Positions 1 through 8,496 of a stretch of DNA of 10,165 nucleotides are shown here, piece after piece. This stretch comes from Pseudomonadota bacterium (GTDB lineage Bacteria; Pseudomonadota; Gammaproteobacteria; Burkholderiales; Thiobacillaceae). Where the stretch lies: positions 1 through 10,165 of the forward strand of contig JAJYXA010000135.1 in assembly GCA_021791235.1 (NCBI GenBank). Direction: 5' to 3'. Below the pieces are notes generated by a model that saw only the letters and a list, made by a program, of their open reading frames with translations, ran no database searches and had not been told where the DNA came from. How positions within the stretch are numbered: position 1 is the first letter of the stretch; each line of letters opens with the position of its first letter. Made by a program: the position numbers and the translations under genes.

Positions 1-779
1 TGCAGGGCGCCTACGATGCCTCGCTGCACGGCATCCGCCTGTGCCGCGACAGGGGCATCAAGGTCGGCATCCGCTTCACCCTGACCCAGGACAATGCCCA
101 GGACCTGCCCGGCCTGCTGCAACTGCTGGAAGACGAGCGCCTCGACAAGTTTTATCTTTCCCATCTCAATTACGCCGGACGCGGCAATACCAACCGCAAG
201 AACGACGCGGTACACCAGACCACCCGCCAGGCCATGGACCTGCTGTTCGACACCTGCTGGCGCTACCAGCGGGAAGGCCGGCACAATGAATTCGTCACCG
301 GCAACAACGATGCCGACGGGGTATATCTGCTGCTCTGGATCCGCAAGCACTTCCCGGAAATGGAAGCCCACATGCGGGCCAAGCTGGCCCAGTGGGGCGG
401 CAACTCCAGCGGCGTCAACATCGCCAACATCGACAATCTGGGCAACGTGCATCCGGACACGTTCTGGTGGGACTACTCCCTGGGCAATGTGAAGGAACGT
501 CCCTTCTCGGAAATCTGGCCCGACACGTCCGACCCACTGATGGCGGGCCTTAAAATGAGCCCACGCCAGGTCAAGGGGCGTTGCGGCGAATGCGCCTATT
601 TCGATATTTGTGGCGGCAACACACGGGTGCGGGCCTATCAAATTTCGGGCGATCCGTGGCAGGAAGATCCGGCCTGTTATCTGGATGATGAGGAAATCGG
701 CGTCTCCATATCCCATGAGCGGCTCACGGTAACGCCCTGCGTGCGGGCACGGCGAATCAAGATTGCGGCGCAGAAATGA
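1..779 (+). CDS. nirJ: NirJ, heme d1 biosynthesis radical SAM protein (5' end missing)
   Basis: The reading frame is open from base 3 to the TGA at 777-779 and gives the last 258 residues of a protein that is usually about 390 long, so the radical SAM CX3CX2C motif lies outside the window. NirJ acts in the cytoplasm and removes the propionate side chains of the heme d1 precursor. The visible part includes a SPASM-like C-terminal domain: fragment Cys194, Cys197 and Cys203 (CGECAYFDIC) plus Cys225 (DPACYL), suited to bind an auxiliary [4Fe-4S] cluster. Around these are stretches I recognise from NirJ, namely ANIDNLGNVHPD, LGNVKERPFSEIW and ICGGNTRVRA. After the usual end (DDEEIG) about 25 further residues, partly basic, follow. 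The stop overlaps the start of nirN (ATGA), so the two are probably translationally coupled. The identity is strong; only the N-terminus is unseen. Confidence 0.93.
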   Translation, partial: QGAYDASLHGIRLCRDRGIKVGIRFTLTQDNAQDLPGLLQLLEDERLDKFYLSHLNYAGRGNTNRKNDAVHQTTRQAMDLLFDTCWRYQREGRHNEFVTGNNDADGVYLLLWIRKHFPEMEAHMRAKLAQWGGNSSGVNIANIDNLGNVHPDTFWWDYSLGNVKERPFSEIWPDTSDPLMAGLKMSPRQVKGRCGECAYFDICGGNTRVRAYQISGDPWQEDPACYLDDEEIGVSISHERLTVTPCVRARRIKIAAQK

Positions 780-2428
780 ACCGCCCCCTCTCCCGCAGAG
801 ATACCGAGACACAGAACAAATTGCAGCCCGCCCTTCCAATTCCAGTTGCGCGTCATTCAAGCGTTTCCCGGCATTTCTTCGCCGCCTCGGTTCAAGCTTT
901 TTTTATTGGAACTTTAGGTTTTTCGAGCTTCTCCGCCGCCGCCACTCCCCCCGACAAGCTCTACGCAACCTATTGCGCCTCCTGTCATGGTGCAGACCGT
1001 CTGGGGGCCACCGGCCCCGCTTTGCTGCCAGAAAACCTGGAGCGACTGCGCAAGCCACAAGTCATCCAAGCCATTGCCGGCGGTCGTGCAGCCACGCAGA
1101 TGCCGGCTTTCGGCCAGAAGTTGGACAAGGAAGAAATCCAGTCGCTGGCGGATTTTGTCTTTACCGCACCGACTGTCGTGCCGAAATGGGGCTTGGCGGA
1201 AATCAACGCATCGCGCATCGTGAACCATGTCGATGGCAGCCTGCCGAACACACCGCTATTCAAGACCGACCCGCTCAATCTGTTCGTGGTGGTAGAGACC
1301 GGCGATCACCATGCCACGATTCTCGATGGCGACAATTTCGAGCCCATTCACCGTTTCCAGACCCGCTTCGCACTGCATGGCGGGCCGAAGTTCACGCCCG
1401 ATGGACGCTATGTGTACTTCGCCTCGCGCGATGGCTGGATTTCAAAATTCGACATCTGGAATCTCAAGACCACCCATGAGATCCGTGCCGGCATCAACAC
1501 CCGCAATCTTGCGGTATCGGGCGACGGCCGCTATGTGCTCGTAGGCAATTATCTGCCGCACACCCTGGTCGTGCTCGACGCCAGTAATCTAAAGCCATTG
1601 AAGCTGATCGCCGCAGAAGACAAAAACGGCATGACATCACGCGTTTCTGCCGTGTACGACGCCGCACCGCGCAGGAGCTTTATTGCCGCACTAAAGGATG
1701 TGAAGGAGGTGTGGGAGATTCCCTACGGTGATGATGCCGAACCTGTCTATGAAGGCCTGGTGCATGACTACCGTTACGGCGAGGCCGTCGCTGCAAAAGG
1801 CCTGTTTCCGGTGCGCCGCATCGCGCTGGAAGGCTATCTGGACGACTTCTATTTCGATCAGCCCTACACTCATTTGATGGGCGCGTCCCGCGAAGGCGGC
1901 AAGGGACAGGTGGTCAATCTCGATGTGCGGCGAAAGATCGCCGACCTGGATCTGCCCGGCATGCCCCATCTCGGTTCGGGCATCACTTGGGAATATGAAG
2001 GTCGGCCGGTCATGGCCACCCCCAACCTGAAAACAGGCGTCATCAGCATCATCGACATGAAGAACTGGCAAACCATCAAGCGTATCAAAACGCTTGGCCC
2101 TGGATTTTTCATGCGCAGCCACGAAAACACCCCCTACGCCTGGGCTGATAACTTCATGAGCCCCAAGCGCGACACCATGCAGATCATCGACAAGCGCACG
2201 CTGGAAATCGTGCGCAATATCACGCCCACTCCCGGCAAGACGGCAGCCCATGTGGAATTTACCCGCGACGGTAAATATGCCCTGGTCAGCCTGTGGGAAT
2301 CGGACGGGGCTTTGGTCATTTACGACGCCGCCACCTTCAAGGAAATCAAGCGCCTGCCCATGAGCAAGCCCTCTGGCAAGTACAACGTTTATAACAAGAC
2401 AACACGCTCGGCGGGGACGAGCCATTGA
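776..2428 (+). CDS. nirN: NirN, periplasmic cytochrome c / d1-type protein of heme d1 maturation
   Basis: This 550-residue protein starts at the ATG overlapping the nirJ stop. It has a long leader (polar residues 1-33, hydrophobic core about 34-54, likely cleavage near the Ala-rich 54-56), then a small cytochrome c domain with CASCH at Cys67-His71 and Met109 as candidate sixth ligand. An eight-bladed d1-type propeller follows from about residue 140 to the end. NirN is a periplasmic relative of NirS that binds dihydro-heme d1 and carries out or assists its final oxidation before transfer to nitrite reductase. It is NirN rather than NirS because of stretches such as RFALHGGPKF, NTRNLAVSGDGRYVLVGNYL, FFMRSHENTPYAW and the ending SGKYNVYNKTTRS. 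It is not NirF because it carries a heme c domain. His449 in SHENTPY is a candidate d1-site residue (inference). No good ribosome binding site precedes the ATG; a TTG at Leu16 is a possible alternative start. Confidence 0.9.
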   Translation: MNRPLSRRDTETQNKLQPALPIPVARHSSVSRHFFAASVQAFFIGTLGFSSFSAAATPPDKLYATYCASCHGADRLGATGPALLPENLERLRKPQVIQAIAGGRAATQMPAFGQKLDKEEIQSLADFVFTAPTVVPKWGLAEINASRIVNHVDGSLPNTPLFKTDPLNLFVVVETGDHHATILDGDNFEPIHRFQTRFALHGGPKFTPDGRYVYFASRDGWISKFDIWNLKTTHEIRAGINTRNLAVSGDGRYVLVGNYLPHTLVVLDASNLKPLKLIAAEDKNGMTSRVSAVYDAAPRRSFIAALKDVKEVWEIPYGDDAEPVYEGLVHDYRYGEAVAAKGLFPVRRIALEGYLDDFYFDQPYTHLMGASREGGKGQVVNLDVRRKIADLDLPGMPHLGSGITWEYEGRPVMATPNLKTGVISIIDMKNWQTIKRIKTLGPGFFMRSHENTPYAWADNFMSPKRDTMQIIDKRTLEIVRNITPTPGKTAAHVEFTRDGKYALVSLWESDGALVIYDAATFKEIKRLPMSKPSGKYNVYNKTTRSAGTSH

Positions 2429-2441
2429 AGCGGCGCGGCCC

Positions 2442-2455
2442 TTGATTCAGGTCAA
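2442..2455 (+). promoter_or_regulatory. FNR/Dnr-type binding site upstream of norC
   Basis: TTGAT-TCAG-GTCAA matches the FNR/Dnr/NnrR consensus TTGAT-N4-ATCAA at 9 of 10 positions. It sits in a larger perfect dyad, CCTTGA (2440-2445) and TCAAGG (2452-2457). It lies 14 bp after the nirN stop and about 78 bp before the norC start, where an anaerobic/NO-responsive activator site is expected for a nor operon. The sequence does not say whether FNR (oxygen) or Dnr/NnrR (NO) binds, since their boxes overlap. Confidence 0.82.
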
Positions 2456-2477
2456 GGAGCCCTTGCCGGCCCAGGCA

Positions 2478-2483
2478 TAGAGT
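2478..2483 (+). promoter_or_regulatory. Candidate -10 element of the norCB promoter
   Basis: TAGAGT matches TATAAT at four of six bases. If it is the -10 hexamer (-12 to -7), transcription starts near 2490, which puts the centre of the FNR/Dnr box at exactly -41.5, the classic class II activator position. There is no good -35 hexamer, as is normal for such activator-dependent promoters. The match is modest and the geometry is the main support. Confidence 0.5.
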
Positions 2484-2520
2484 TCGTAACAAGCAGTAAA
2501 ACGTTCCACATCCACCATCA

Positions 2521-2530
2521 AAGGAGGGAA
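2521..2530 (+). promoter_or_regulatory. Strong ribosome binding site of norC
   Basis: AAGGAGGGAA contains the complete anti-16S core AAGGAGG, five bases before the norC ATG. The same ten bases precede norB at 2989-2998, whereas the accessory genes downstream have weak sites. This fits high, matched synthesis of the two structural subunits. Confidence 0.85.
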
Positions 2531-2532
2531 AA

Positions 2533-2958
2533 ATGAGTGAGTCATTCACCAAATCAACAGCCAGGAACATCTTTTGGGGGGCGGCGGTGTTCTCCTTCCT
2601 CCTTTTCCTCGGGCTGACTTTCGATACCACGGCGGCGCTGCCCAAGCGCGACAACCGGCAAAACCTCACGCCGGAAGCCGTCCGCGGCAAGCACATCTGG
2701 GAGAAGAACAACTGCATCGGCTGCCATACCCTGCTGGGCGAAGGCGCCTACTTCGCGCCGGAGCTGGGCAATGTCTACAAGCGGCGCGGCGGCGACTTCA
2801 TCAAGGGCTGGATGAAGGCGCAGCCCACCGGCGCGCCCGGCCGCCGGCAGATGCCGCAGTTCAACCTGAACGAACAGGAGCTCACCGATCTGGTCGCGTT
2901 CCTGAAATACGCCTCGGAAATCAACACCGAAAAATGGCCGCCCAACATCGAAGGGTGA
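2533..2958 (+). CDS. norC: NorC, cytochrome c subunit of nitric oxide reductase
   Basis: This 141-residue protein has the normal NorC length. One transmembrane helix at about residues 13-30 anchors it with the C-terminal cytochrome domain in the periplasm. CIGCH at Cys61-Cys64-His65 attaches heme c and Met107 (in RRQMPQF) is the expected sixth ligand. The flanking stretches HTLLGEGAYFAPELGNVY and WPPNIEG are typical of NorC. It takes electrons from periplasmic cytochrome c or cupredoxin donors and passes them to NorB heme b. It is the first gene after the FNR/Dnr box, has a strong ribosome binding site and is followed 44 bp later by norB, so it should head the nor transcript. Nothing is missing or unusual. 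Confidence 0.97.
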   Translation: MSESFTKSTARNIFWGAAVFSFLLFLGLTFDTTAALPKRDNRQNLTPEAVRGKHIWEKNNCIGCHTLLGEGAYFAPELGNVYKRRGGDFIKGWMKAQPTGAPGRRQMPQFNLNEQELTDLVAFLKYASEINTEKWPPNIEG

Positions 2959-2988
2959 TCTATATGCCATCCACACTTCGATTCAAAT

Positions 2989-4379
<1,391 letters not shown>

Positions 4380-4396
4380 TGCCGACCTAAGCAGTT

Positions 4397-4456
4397 CCCT
4401 CTCCCGCGCTGCCGCGCACCTCTCTCCCGCAAGCGGGAGAGAGGCTGGGGGAGAGG
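4397..4456 (+). repeat. REP-like nested inverted repeat between norB and norQ
   Basis: A perfect 12-bp inverted repeat, CCTCTCTCCCGC (4419-4430) and GCGGGAGAGAGG (4433-4444), is separated by only AA. It is enclosed by an outer pair, CCTCTCCC (4398-4405) and GGGAGAGG (4449-4456). C/T-rich and G/A-rich arms of this kind occur in REP-like intergenic repeats of many proteobacteria (from memory). No U-run follows, so it is not a standard intrinsic terminator. In the mRNA the hairpin could protect the norCB 3' end or reduce read-through into norQ. Confidence 0.75.
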
Positions 4457-4475
4457 ACACCCCCAAGGAAACACC

Positions 4476-5294
4476 ATGACACCTTCTCCCTCGCCCCTCC
4501 CGCTGCACGCGGTACAAGAACTCCCCTTCTACCGGCCCCAAGGCCGCGAGGTCGAACTGTTCGAACACGCCTACCGCAATCGGTTGCCTCTGCTGATCAA
4601 GGGCCCCACCGGCTGCGGCAAGACGCGCTTTATCGCGCACATGGCGGCGCGCCTGAACCGCCCGCTGTATACCGTAGCCTGCCACGACGACCTCTCCGCC
4701 GCCGATCTGGTGGGCCGGCATCTGATCGGAGAATCCGGCACCTACTGGCAGGACGGCCCGCTCACCCGCGCCGTGCGCGAGGGCGGTATCTGCTATCTGG
4801 ACGAAGTGGTGGAAGCGCGCAAGGACACGACCGTCGTGCTGCACCCGCTCACCGACGACCGGCGCATCCTGCCGCTGGAGCGTACCGGAGAAACCCTGCA
4901 CGCGCCCGCCAATTTCATGTTGGTGGTGTCCTACAACCCCGGCTACCAGAACATTCTCAAGGGCATGAAGCCCAGCACCCGCCAGCGCTTCGTCTCACTG
5001 CATTTCGATTTCCCTGCGCCCGATGTGGAGCAGGAAGTCGTCATGGCGGAAACCGGCGTCGATGCCCTGCTGGCGCGGCGTCTGGTCAATCTGGCCGGTG
5101 CCCTGCGCGCACTCAAGGAACACGACCTGGAAGAAGCCGCCAGCACGCGGCTGGTGGTGTATGCGGCGTCGCTGATCAAGAGCGGCTTCGCCCCGGTGGA
5201 AGCATGCCGTGCCGCCATGGTGGAAACCTTGACCGACGACGATGAAACAGCCGCCGCGCTGATGGAGATCGTCCTTGTCACCTTTGGACAATGA
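4476..5294 (+). CDS. norQ: NorQ, MoxR-type AAA+ ATPase for nitric oxide reductase activation
   Basis: The 272-residue protein is of normal NorQ/CbbQ length. It shows Walker A GPTGCGKT at residues 43-50, Walker B GICYLDE at 104-110, a sensor-1-like Asn154 in VVSYNPGYQ and Arg169/Arg171 in the following helix. The C-terminal part (about 185-272) corresponds to the CbbQ_C region. NorQ is a cytoplasmic ring ATPase that works with NorD to make NorB active, apparently by allowing FeB insertion. The ATG follows AAGGAA (4465-4470), weaker than the norC and norB sites. Its last 20 bases overlap the next gene. The same family includes CbbQ and NirQ; position after norCB and the presence of norD make NorQ the best name. 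Confidence 0.95.
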   Translation: MTPSPSPLPLHAVQELPFYRPQGREVELFEHAYRNRLPLLIKGPTGCGKTRFIAHMAARLNRPLYTVACHDDLSAADLVGRHLIGESGTYWQDGPLTRAVREGGICYLDEVVEARKDTTVVLHPLTDDRRILPLERTGETLHAPANFMLVVSYNPGYQNILKGMKPSTRQRFVSLHFDFPAPDVEQEVVMAETGVDALLARRLVNLAGALRALKEHDLEEAASTRLVVYAASLIKSGFAPVEACRAAMVETLTDDDETAAALMEIVLVTFGQ

Positions 5295-5694
5295 TCCCGA
5301 AGACAACGAAGCTGGGAGCCATTCGCCCGGGCAGTCGCTGGCCGTAACGTCCGAGGCGCTCTACCTCGCCAATCTCCTGCTGGCGCCTGGGCTGGCATTT
5401 TTCATCCTGGTCGGGCTGTGGGCCAAGCTTCGCCACGCTGCCCCCTCGCTCGCGCGCTGCCATCTGCGCCAAACCATCGCCGCCAGCCTCTGGGCCGGCG
5501 CGCTGCTGGTGATCGCCAACGCCGCCATCATCCTGCTGGGCGGCTATCGGCAACCCAGCACTTGGGTCATCGCCATCCTCTACTTCACGATGTTTCACTC
5601 GACCTTTGTGCTGCTGGGTGTACTGGGCCTGGCCAAGGCCATGGCGGGCAAGGCTTATGTCTATCCGCTGATTGGACGGCGCTGCGATGGCTAG
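5275..5694 (+). CDS. Small three-helix membrane protein in the nor cluster, DUF4870/Tic20-like
   Basis: This 139-residue protein has a polar N-terminus (about 1-26), then three hydrophobic segments at about 29-49, 68-90 and 96-121, and a short basic tail ending YVYPLIGRRCDG. The pattern of a polar loop followed by a helix (RCHLRQTIAASLWAG) and an end of the type KAMAGKAYVYPLIG resembles small DUF4870/Tic20-like membrane proteins; this is recalled resemblance, not a search. No metal-binding motif or catalytic residue is apparent. The only starts in this frame near the beginning are TTG at 5275 and TTG at 5284, with no ATG. Either would overlap the norQ end, by 20 or 11 bases. The stop overlaps the next gene. 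It takes a position where other nor clusters may have norE or norF, but it does not look like NorE (a cytochrome oxidase subunit III relative). Function unknown; a role in NOR assembly is inferred from position only. Confidence 0.75.
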   Translation: MSPLDNDPEDNEAGSHSPGQSLAVTSEALYLANLLLAPGLAFFILVGLWAKLRHAAPSLARCHLRQTIAASLWAGALLVIANAAIILLGGYRQPSTWVIAILYFTMFHSTFVLLGVLGLAKAMAGKAYVYPLIGRRCDG

Positions 5695-6667
5695 CGTGCA
5701 GAACTATCGGTTCGCACTGCGCACGGCTTTCTTCCTGCTGTTCCTGATCGCGCCGCCGCTGGACCTGTTCCGCTTCGACCTCACCCTTGGCCACGCCATC
5801 CTGTTCGGCCAGCCATGGGGGATCGGCATCGACCGGTTTGCTGCGGGCGAGATTGGCGCTGGCCACCTTGCTTTCAATGTGCTGATGCGGGTGCTGTTGC
5901 CCGTCCTGGCGGTGGGCGCGCTCATCGTCGGCGTCGCTTACAAATGGGGCCGCCTCTACTGTGGCTGGCTGTGCCCGCATTTCTCGGTGGTGGAAATGAC
6001 CAATACATTGATGCAGCGCACCCTGGGCAAACACAGCCTATGGGACCGTCAGCGCCTACCGGCCCAGCGCCCGGATGGATCACTGTTGAAGCCGCGCAAA
6101 ATCTGGTGGCCGGTGACTGTAGGGGCAGCACTGGGCTTCGCCTTCCTGTGGGCAGTGGCCATGCTCACCTATCTGCTGCCGCCAACAGAAATCTATTCAA
6201 ATCTCCGGCACGGCGCGCTCACGCCAAACCAGGCACGCTTCATCGGCGTCGCTACTTTGTTGTTATTCATCGAATTCACCTTTGCGCGCCACCTATTCTG
6301 CCGCTTCGGCTGCGCCGTCGGGCTGTTCCAGAGCCTGGCCTGGATGGGAAACAAGCAGGCCATGGTGATCGGCTTCGATCATGCGCGTGGGCGCGCCTGC
6401 GCCACCTGCAACAGCGCCTGCGACAACGCCTGTCCCATGCGCCTGCATCCGCGCACGCTCAAGCGCAGCATGTTCACCTGCACCCAGTGCGGCCAGTGCA
6501 TTCAGGCCTGCGAGCAGGTGCAGCAAACCAACCCGCACGGTACCCTGCTGCAATGGGTCGATGGCGCCTGTGCTTTGGACAAATCGGACCGCGGTCTGGG
6601 TCATCATCCGAATGTGCCGAAGAATTGCTTTACACACCTCCGCAAAGCGGAAAACACAGACGCGTAA
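5687..6667 (+). CDS. Membrane polyferredoxin of the NapH/NosR/CcoG type, NOR-associated
   Basis: With the ATG at 5687 the protein has 326 residues; a TTG at 5672 would add five. It has hydrophobic segments at about 11-30, 64-85, 141-164 and 186-202. Two CX3C pairs typical of NapH and NosR lie near the membrane: Cys92/Cys96 in GRLYCGWLCPHFS and Cys205/Cys209 in RHLFCRFGCAVG. A soluble domain then carries two [4Fe-4S] motifs, Cys238-X2-Cys241-X3-Cys245-X3-Cys249-Pro and Cys265-X2-Cys268-X2-Cys271-X3-Cys275. Family members pass electrons through the membrane or, for CcoG, reduce a metal ion for oxidase assembly. The start overlaps the previous stop (ATGGCTAG) and norD begins five bases after its end. 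This location suggests a redox step in NOR maturation, which is inference. It lacks the N-terminal FMN-binding domain of NosR, and there are no nap or cco genes here, so it should not be named napH or ccoG. Confidence 0.85.
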   Translation: MASVQNYRFALRTAFFLLFLIAPPLDLFRFDLTLGHAILFGQPWGIGIDRFAAGEIGAGHLAFNVLMRVLLPVLAVGALIVGVAYKWGRLYCGWLCPHFSVVEMTNTLMQRTLGKHSLWDRQRLPAQRPDGSLLKPRKIWWPVTVGAALGFAFLWAVAMLTYLLPPTEIYSNLRHGALTPNQARFIGVATLLLFIEFTFARHLFCRFGCAVGLFQSLAWMGNKQAMVIGFDHARGRACATCNSACDNACPMRLHPRTLKRSMFTCTQCGQCIQACEQVQQTNPHGTLLQWVDGACALDKSDRGLGHHPNVPKNCFTHLRKAENTDA

Positions 6668-6672
6668 CCCAC

Positions 6673-8496
6673 ATGGAAGAAACCGCTGGCAAACTCTGGG
6701 ACCGTTTCATGACCAGCGTGACGGATGCCCGTCACGGCCAGGCAGCCGTCACGCTAACGGAAATCTCACGCACGGCAGGCATCCTGTTCCGTGCGCTGGG
6801 GGGTGACGCCGGGCTGAGCGTGAAAGCGGCACAGGCCACCGAGCACGGCGCACGGCGCAGTTGGCTGCAACGCTTGGCGGGTTCCGGCAGCAAGATCGAA
6901 CTGGCTTGGCGCGATCATGAGGCGCTCTATCTACCGGAAGAACTCGCTTTCTTTCCCGAGCGCACACTCAACCGCGATCTGTATTTGTGGCTGATTGCCC
7001 TGGCAGCGGAAATGCAGGATGGCGACTGGATCATGGAGAGTCAACACGCTACGCGGCGCGTGTTTGAACGCTATCCCGGCTTTGAATCGCGCTATCGGCA
7101 CCTGGTTGAAGCCACCCTGCAGTTACGGTCAAATCCGGCTTCCTTGCCGGCGGAGGAAGCCACCTTCGAAGCCGCCTTGCAAACGGCACTGCGCGAGCCC
7201 GGAAGCGTGACCATGTTGCCGAAGGCACGAAAGCCCTGGCAGCCGGTGCCTTTGTGGCTGCATCCCAATCCTCCCATCGCGGCCTTGGCTGCCGCAAATG
7301 ACTACAGCGACCCGGATGGCGCGGAGCGTACCAAGCGTGACCGCATCCAGAATGACGCCCGGCGGCGTAGCGCCGAGCGCGTGGATATGCCGGATGGCAA
7401 GGACGGCTTTATGCTGTTTTTCCGCGCGGAAAGCATTCTAAGTTGGGCGGACTATATTCGCGTCAACCGCCCGAATGACGAGGACAGCGACCCGACGTCG
7501 GCGGCCGATGATTTCAAACGCCTGAGTGTGGCCCGCGATGGCAAGACCACCGCGGCGCGCGTGCGCTTCGATCTCGACCTGCCGCCGGCGCACGCCGACG
7601 ACACGCCGCTCGGCCCCGGCATCCTGTTGCCGGAATGGCACCACAAGAAACGCCTGCTGCGGCCGAACACCTGCCGCGTGCAACCGATGCTGGCGACCAA
7701 TGCACCGCCCTGCGGTCTGCCCGCTCATCTCACGGTCACCGCGCGCCGCATTCGCCGCCAGTTCGAAGCCCTGACGCCGGGCCGCGTCTGGCTCAAGCAT
7801 CAGTTCGACGGCAGCGAACTGGATCTGGATGCCTGCATCGAACACGAGACCGATCGCCACCTCCACCAACCCGCGCCGGAACGCGGACTGTACAAGGACA
7901 TCCGTGCCCGGCAACGCGACCTGGCCTGTCTGCTGCTGGCCGACCTGTCGCTCTCCACCGACGCCTACGTCGGCAACGAAGCACGCGTGATCGATGTGAT
8001 CCGTGACACTCTGTTCCTGTTCTCAGAGGCACTGTCGGTCGCCGGCGACCCATTCGGCCTGTACGGTTTCTCCTCGCTACGCCGCGACAACGTGCGCTTC
8101 CACGTAGTAAAGGATTTTTCCGAACGCTACGACAACGCCGCCCGCGGCCGCATCGCGGCGCTGAAACCCGGCTATTACACGCGCATGGGCGCGGCGATCC
8201 GCCATGCGATGACCATACTCTGCGAGCAACGCGCGCAGCAGCGGCTGATGCTGGTCCTCACCGACGGCAAGCCCAACGATCTCGACCGGTACGAAGGCCG
8301 CTACGGCATCGAAGACACCCGTCACGCCATCCTGGAAGCGCGCGATAAGGGCTTGCAGCCGTTTTGCGTGACGGTGGACGAGAAGGGATCGGACTACCTT
8401 TCCCACCTGTTCGGCCTCGGCCGCTATGTCGTCATCCACAAACCGGCGGACCTGCCGAAACAATTGCCATTGCTCTACGCCCAGCTGACGGGTTAA
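6673..8496 (+). CDS. norD: NorD, VWA-domain protein for nitric oxide reductase activation
   Basis: The 607-residue protein is about the usual NorD length. Its start is the ATG at 6673, five bases after the polyferredoxin stop; the frame is open far upstream, but that part only shadows the preceding gene. The C-terminal von Willebrand A domain (about 410-600) has an intact metal-ion-dependent adhesion site: Asp424-Leu-Ser426-Leu-Ser428, Thr503 in YYTRMGAAIRHA and Asp531 in LTDGKPND. The N-terminal 400 residues are the less conserved NorD-specific part, with a charged segment at about 215-240. There is no signal peptide or membrane helix, so it is cytoplasmic. NorD partners the AAA+ ring NorQ in activating NorB. 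Unlike in Paracoccus-type nor clusters it does not follow norQ directly; two genes intervene. No clear ribosome binding site precedes it, suggesting translation is coupled to the gene before. Confidence 0.94.
   Translation: MEETAGKLWDRFMTSVTDARHGQAAVTLTEISRTAGILFRALGGDAGLSVKAAQATEHGARRSWLQRLAGSGSKIELAWRDHEALYLPEELAFFPERTLNRDLYLWLIALAAEMQDGDWIMESQHATRRVFERYPGFESRYRHLVEATLQLRSNPASLPAEEATFEAALQTALREPGSVTMLPKARKPWQPVPLWLHPNPPIAALAAANDYSDPDGAERTKRDRIQNDARRRSAERVDMPDGKDGFMLFFRAESILSWADYIRVNRPNDEDSDPTSAADDFKRLSVARDGKTTAARVRFDLDLPPAHADDTPLGPGILLPEWHHKKRLLRPNTCRVQPMLATNAPPCGLPAHLTVTARRIRRQFEALTPGRVWLKHQFDGSELDLDACIEHETDRHLHQPAPERGLYKDIRARQRDLACLLLADLSLSTDAYVGNEARVIDVIRDTLFLFSEALSVAGDPFGLYGFSSLRRDNVRFHVVKDFSERYDNAARGRIAALKPGYYTRMGAAIRHAMTILCEQRAQQRLMLVLTDGKPNDLDRYEGRYGIEDTRHAILEARDKGLQPFCVTVDEKGSDYLSHLFGLGRYVVIHKPADLPKQLPLLYAQLTG

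Noticed and set aside
776..2428. NirS (cytochrome cd1 nitrite reductase) or NirF as the identity of the 550-residue protein
   Set aside because: Its signature stretches and its ending match NirN, not NirS; NirF lacks a heme c domain.
5687..6667. Naming the polyferredoxin ccoG, napH or nosR
   Set aside because: It shares the membrane-ferredoxin design but has no nap, cco or nos neighbours and lacks the NosR FMN-binding N-terminal domain; the family assignment is kept and the symbol left blank.
5815..6672. Upstream extension of the norD frame giving an 893-residue protein
   Set aside because: The extra part reads the polyferredoxin gene out of frame and is Arg/Pro/Ala-rich. NorD proteins are about 600 residues, and the ATG at 6673 fits.
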